DNA of 23,179 bases from an uncultured Schwartzia sp. (GTDB lineage Bacteria; Bacillota; Negativicutes; Selenomonadales; Selenomonadaceae): the NCBI GenBank assembly GCA_905372875.1, contig CAJPQU010000009.1, positions 1-23,179 of the forward strand. The letters run 5' to 3'. Below the pieces are notes generated by a model. It was not told the DNA's origin, made no database searches, and saw only the letters and a list, made by a program, of their open reading frames with translations. This document shows positions 20,960 to 23,179 of the stretch, piece after piece (the first letter of the stretch is position 1; each line of letters opens with the position of its first letter). Both the position numbers and the translations under genes were made by a program.

Positions 20960-21850
20960 TTACCCGTTCTCGAATATCCCGGCGCGCCGATGGGCTTCGG
21001 CAATCGCCGCCCGCAGGCGGGCCAGCGCTTCCTCCGGGACGGCAATATTATTATCCCGCCCCGTCCCCAACTCCACACCGGGGCGGTTCGCGCCGTGAAA
21101 ATCCGTTCCCCCCGTCCGGATGAGGCCCAGCCGTGTCGTCATCGCCTCGACGAAGGCACTGTCCTCCGCCGTATAGGAAGGATACCAGCCCTCCATACCG
21201 TCCAAGCCCGCTTGATGGAGCGCCGCGATCACTTCGGCCTGCTGCTCCCGCCGCATTCCCAAGAGGCCGATCTTCTTATGAAAATGGGCCAGCGACGTGA
21301 CGCCACCCGCCGCGTGGATGGCGGCAAAAGCCTCCGCCGCCGGAACATTCTCGCAGCCGCCGATCTTCACCAGCACCGGATCCAGGTACTCGTCCCAGAG
21401 GGGCTGCACCCACTCGGAAATACGCAGCGATACGAGATACCGCATCACCGCGTACCGATCCAGCTTCCCCGCAGTCATCGCCTGCACCTTCTCCGCGGTG
21501 ATGTCCACGCCTTTTTCTCGGATGCCGGCGATGAGTTCCGCCATCCCCGCTTCTTTGCTCTCGCGGACGGCGCGGTAAAATTCCTGAAACACTGGAAGCG
21601 TGCGCTCAAACCCCAACGCCACTACATGGAGCTTATGTCCAGCAAAGTCCACCGTCAGCTCCATGCCCGGGATCAGCTCCACGCCTTCTGCTTTGGCCGC
21701 CGCCTCCGCTTCATTGAGGCCGCTCACATTATCGTGATCTGTCAGAGAAAAGGTCCGCAGGCCCCGCGTCCGCGCCAACCGCGCCAAGTCCGCCGGTGTA
21801 TACGTCCCATCCGAAACCGTCGAATGTGTATGTAAATCAATACTTCCCAT
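20960..21850 (-). CDS. PHP-domain metal-dependent phosphoesterase (TrpH/YciV-like)
   Basis: A 296-residue PHP protein. Metal ligands are visible as H7/H9 and D14 in DLHTHSTVSDG, D38-H39-D40 in LTDHDN, E64 in PGMEL, the histidines in SLAHFHK, and D and H in GGTDFHG. The middle insertion (about 95-165) is typical of the YciV/TrpH group. Characterised members are 5'-3' exonucleases acting on short RNAs (RNase AM) or hydrolyse 3',5'-bisphosphonucleotides; which applies here is unknown. AAGGAG precedes the ATG at 21850. The gene follows a tRNA-Ser terminator. Confidence 0.93.
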   Translation of the reverse strand: MGSIDLHTHSTVSDGTYTPADLARLARTRGLRTFSLTDHDNVSGLNEAEAAAKAEGVELIPGMELTVDFAGHKLHVVALGFERTLPVFQEFYRAVRESKEAGMAELIAGIREKGVDITAEKVQAMTAGKLDRYAVMRYLVSLRISEWVQPLWDEYLDPVLVKIGGCENVPAAEAFAAIHAAGGVTSLAHFHKKIGLLGMRREQQAEVIAALHQAGLDGMEGWYPSYTAEDSAFVEAMTTRLGLIRTGGTDFHGANRPGVELGTGRDNNIAVPEEALARLRAAIAEAHRRAGIFENG

Positions 21851-21938
21851 GGTACTCCTTCATTCTGTCCACACGCCCACGAAACGCTCCGTCCCTTCGT
21901 GCGATTTCCCCTGGCGGTTCCACGACTGCGCGGTCACC

Positions 21939-21955
21939 GTTCGCTGATCGCGAAC
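21939..21955. repeat. Short perfect inverted repeat upstream of the PHP gene
   Basis: GTTCGC-TGATC-GCGAAC, a 6-bp stem with a 5-nt loop, flanked by GGTTC (21916-21920), which could pair alternatively with GAACC (21953-21957). It lies in the roughly 190-nt gap between the PHP gene and tRNA-Ser. That gap holds no gene that I can support; it includes the PHP leader and the tRNA terminator. Confidence 0.45.
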
Positions 21956-21995
21956 CACCCGCTTGCTTTTCGTCAGCAAAAATTCTTTTATACAA

Positions 21996-22029
21996 GAAGG
22001 CAGAGCGTATCGATAAACGCTCTGCCTTC
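21996..22029 (-). terminator. Terminator downstream of tRNA-Ser
   Basis: On the minus strand GAAGGCAGAGCGT pairs perfectly over 13 bp with ACGCTCTGCCTTC, loop TTATCGAT. The following TTGTATAAAAG is only moderately T-rich, but the stem strength and place after the tRNA support the call. Confidence 0.75.
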
Positions 22030-22044
22030 GCGCAGTCAAATCTA

Positions 22045-22133
<89 letters not shown>

Positions 22134-22145
22134 CGATACGCGCTT

Positions 22146-22175
22146 ATTATAGCAAGGCTACGGACCGGGTGTCAA
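22146..22175 (-). promoter_or_regulatory. Promoter of tRNA-Ser
   Basis: On the minus strand a perfect TTGACA (22175-22170), an 18-nt spacer and a perfect TATAAT (22151-22146) end 12 nt before the tRNA 5' end. This is the strongest promoter in the window. Confidence 0.9.
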
Positions 22176-22197
22176 GGAGAGAGCGCCTCTTCCCCCG

Positions 22198-22785
22198 TCA
22201 GCCGAGGATGTGGTGAGTAAAAATCTCCGCGCCTAAAAAGAGCAGGATGCCGCCGCCAAAAACATGGGCCTGCCCCGCGAAACGCAGGCCAAAGCGCCTG
22301 CCCAGCCAGAGACCCCCCAGACATAGGAAAAATGTGACCGCCGCGATGATCAATGAACAGGCCAACGCCATGCTCATTCCGTACTCTGCGATGGTAATCC
22401 CCACCGACAGTGCGTCAATGGACGTAACGCCTCCCTGCGCCAAGAGCATACAGAACGCCAACCGGCCCTTCGTTCCCCAAGCCGCCGCACGCTGCATGCC
22501 CTCCCGCACCATACTGGCACCGATGTAAACGAGAAGTACCAGAGCCAGCCAGGGCAAAACCCGCTCGAAAGATCGGAAATGTTCCAGGATGGTATGCACA
22601 AAGCCCCATCCCGTCATCGGCATCAGGGCCTGAAAGGCGGCAAACGTGCCGGCGATCAGGCCCGTCCTACATGCTCCCATCCGCGGCTCATTCAGGCCGT
22701 TCGCCAAGGACACGGAGAAAGCGTCCATCGCCAATCCCGTCCCCAAAAGCATACTGTTTCCCCAGAAAAACAGGCTCCATTCCAT
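22198..22785 (-). CDS. mntP: Manganese efflux pump MntP
   Basis: A 195-residue, six-transmembrane protein of the MntP (YebN, DUF204) family, which exports excess Mn2+. The two internally related halves carry the membrane aspartates used for transport: D21 in GTGLAMDAFSVSLANG and D124 in QGGVTSIDALSVGI. The ATG at 22785 has GAGGAGG upstream; an in-frame extension to 22830 would run into the terminator hairpin and is rejected. A yybP-ykoY manganese riboswitch and a terminator precede it, so expression should rise when cytosolic Mn2+ is high. No other gene is in the operon. Confidence 0.95.
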   Translation of the reverse strand: MEWSLFFWGNSMLLGTGLAMDAFSVSLANGLNEPRMGACRTGLIAGTFAAFQALMPMTGWGFVHTILEHFRSFERVLPWLALVLLVYIGASMVREGMQRAAAWGTKGRLAFCMLLAQGGVTSIDALSVGITIAEYGMSMALACSLIIAAVTFFLCLGGLWLGRRFGLRFAGQAHVFGGGILLFLGAEIFTHHILG

Positions 22786-22806
22786 CTCGTCTTCCTCCTC
22801 CATAAG

Positions 22807-22836
22807 AAAACCGGGCACGGCCTCAGCCATGCCCGG
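22807..22836 (-). terminator. Leader terminator between the Mn2+ riboswitch and mntP
   Basis: On the minus strand CCGGGCAtgGC and GCcGTGCCCGG form a strong stem closed over TGAG, followed by TTTTC, just upstream of the ribosome binding site. Placed here it is the likely expression platform for transcriptional control by the riboswitch. Confidence 0.75.
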
Positions 22837-22864
22837 ATAAAAGCGGAGAACGGCTCAGGGCGGC

Positions 22865-22998
22865 CAGACGGCCATCTGCCTGAGTCTCGTAAATTAAGGA
22901 AGCACTGAAATTCCCCGTACTTCCTATAAGCAAGCCAGGCCCTGGAAGGCCAGCATGTTGACTTGCTCCGCTCGTCGCGCTTACTACTCCCTCAATGC
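22865..22998 (-). ncRNA. yybP-ykoY manganese riboswitch upstream of mntP
   Basis: On the minus strand the aptamer shows the conserved 5' element TTGAGGGAGTAGT (22995-22983), GCAAGTCAACATGCTGGCC in the middle, and the 3' element CGAGACTCAGGCAGATG (22889-22873). TTGAG at the 5' end can pair with CTCAG at the 3' end to form P1. CTCAGG can alternatively pair with a downstream CCTGAG (22854-22859), so a switch between two folds is visible. This class binds Mn2+ and commonly controls mntP/yebN, the gene that follows. Confidence 0.9.
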
Positions 22999-23008
22999 AA
23001 TTTCTCTA

Positions 23009-23037
23009 AGGATATCACATCTTTTTTACCCCGTCAA
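23009..23037 (-). promoter_or_regulatory. Promoter of the mntP riboswitch transcript
   Basis: On the minus strand TTGACG (23037-23032), a 17-nt spacer and TATCCT (23014-23009) place the start near 23002, just ahead of the aptamer. The -35 box overlaps the last codons of the gene entering from the right edge. Confidence 0.65.
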
Positions 23038-23178
23038 TCTCTTTTTTCTATCGCGCCGCCCCACGATGAAAGCCGTGTATAAATACCCTTGAGGAAACCA
23101 CCACCGGCACAGCGGCGCTTCTTCACGTACCACAGTCAATCCCCCATTGGGCAAATCAAGGGCGCAAAAAAGCCTCCG
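23026..23178 (-). CDS. C-terminal part of an unidentified gene running off the right edge
   Basis: On the minus strand an open frame of 50 codons comes from the window edge and stops at TAA (23028-23026). The residues include DLPNGGLTVVREEAP, CRWWFPQGYLYTAFIVG and a basic tail RRDRKKRLTG. The composition looks protein-like, but the frame is short, has no visible start and I recognise no family. It could also be chance. Confidence 0.4.
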   Translation of the reverse strand, partial: RRLFCALDLPNGGLTVVREEAPLCRWWFPQGYLYTAFIVGRRDRKKRLTG

Positions 23179-23179
23179 C

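Noticed and set aside
20849..21835. 328-codon open frame on the plus strand
   Set aside because: It lies antisense to the PHP gene, whose metal motifs are intact. The product is rich in arginine, histidine and proline, as expected for a shadow frame in GC-rich DNA.

Overview
The window is a chromosomal segment of an anaerobic, high-GC (roughly 55-60% by eye) Firmicute, most likely one of the Negativicutes. I base this on several gene neighbourhoods typical of Firmicutes (walJ-htrA-rlmH; ireB-ruvX-DUF1292; DUF4321-maf-radC), on genes of anaerobic metabolism (the [FeFe]-hydrogenase maturase HydE, rubredoxin, a NirJ1/NirJ2 radical SAM pair) and on a Mn2+ riboswitch driving mntP. The genus cannot be fixed from the sequence. 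I see no phage, insertion sequence, CRISPR array or other clear accessory island. Almost every complete protein gene lies on the minus strand. Only a tRNA fragment and one gamma-carbonic anhydrase gene, at the left edge, lie on the plus strand. A perfect parS site near 20.6 kb, together with walJ, rlmH and tadA, suggests an origin-proximal location.

Layout, left to right. 1-1010: the 3' end of a tRNA with its terminator, then a strong promoter, an unusually long leader and a gamma-carbonic anhydrase. 1017-3847 (minus): a TetR regulator followed by nirJ1 and nirJ2, which overlap by 4 nt; the pair probably works in siroheme-dependent heme synthesis. 4054-6533 (minus): walJ, an HtrA-type protease with a lipobox, and rlmH. 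6534-6806: an intergenic stretch with the second copy of a repeat also found in the carbonic anhydrase leader. 6807-11519 (minus): a secreted hypothetical protein, two cytosolic helical/TPR-GGDEF diguanylate cyclases and hydE, the last three joined by ATGA overlaps.

11751-15978 (minus): a dGTPase-like HD hydrolase, then a set transcribed dapB, asd, ireB, ruvX, DUF1292. 16096-19369 (minus): a small unknown protein, tadA, DUF4321, maf, radC and a TVP38-family membrane protein. 19526-20850: malate dehydrogenase, the parS site and rubredoxin. 20960-23179: a PHP-domain phosphoesterase, tRNA-Ser(UGA) with a consensus promoter, mntP under a yybP-ykoY manganese riboswitch, and the C-terminus of a gene that enters from the right edge.

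Most of the content is housekeeping. The items most worth a second look are the coupling of two diguanylate cyclases to hydE, the NirJ1/NirJ2 pair under a TetR regulator, the complete Mn2+ riboswitch architecture, the parS site, and a repeated two-hairpin element of about 90 bp.
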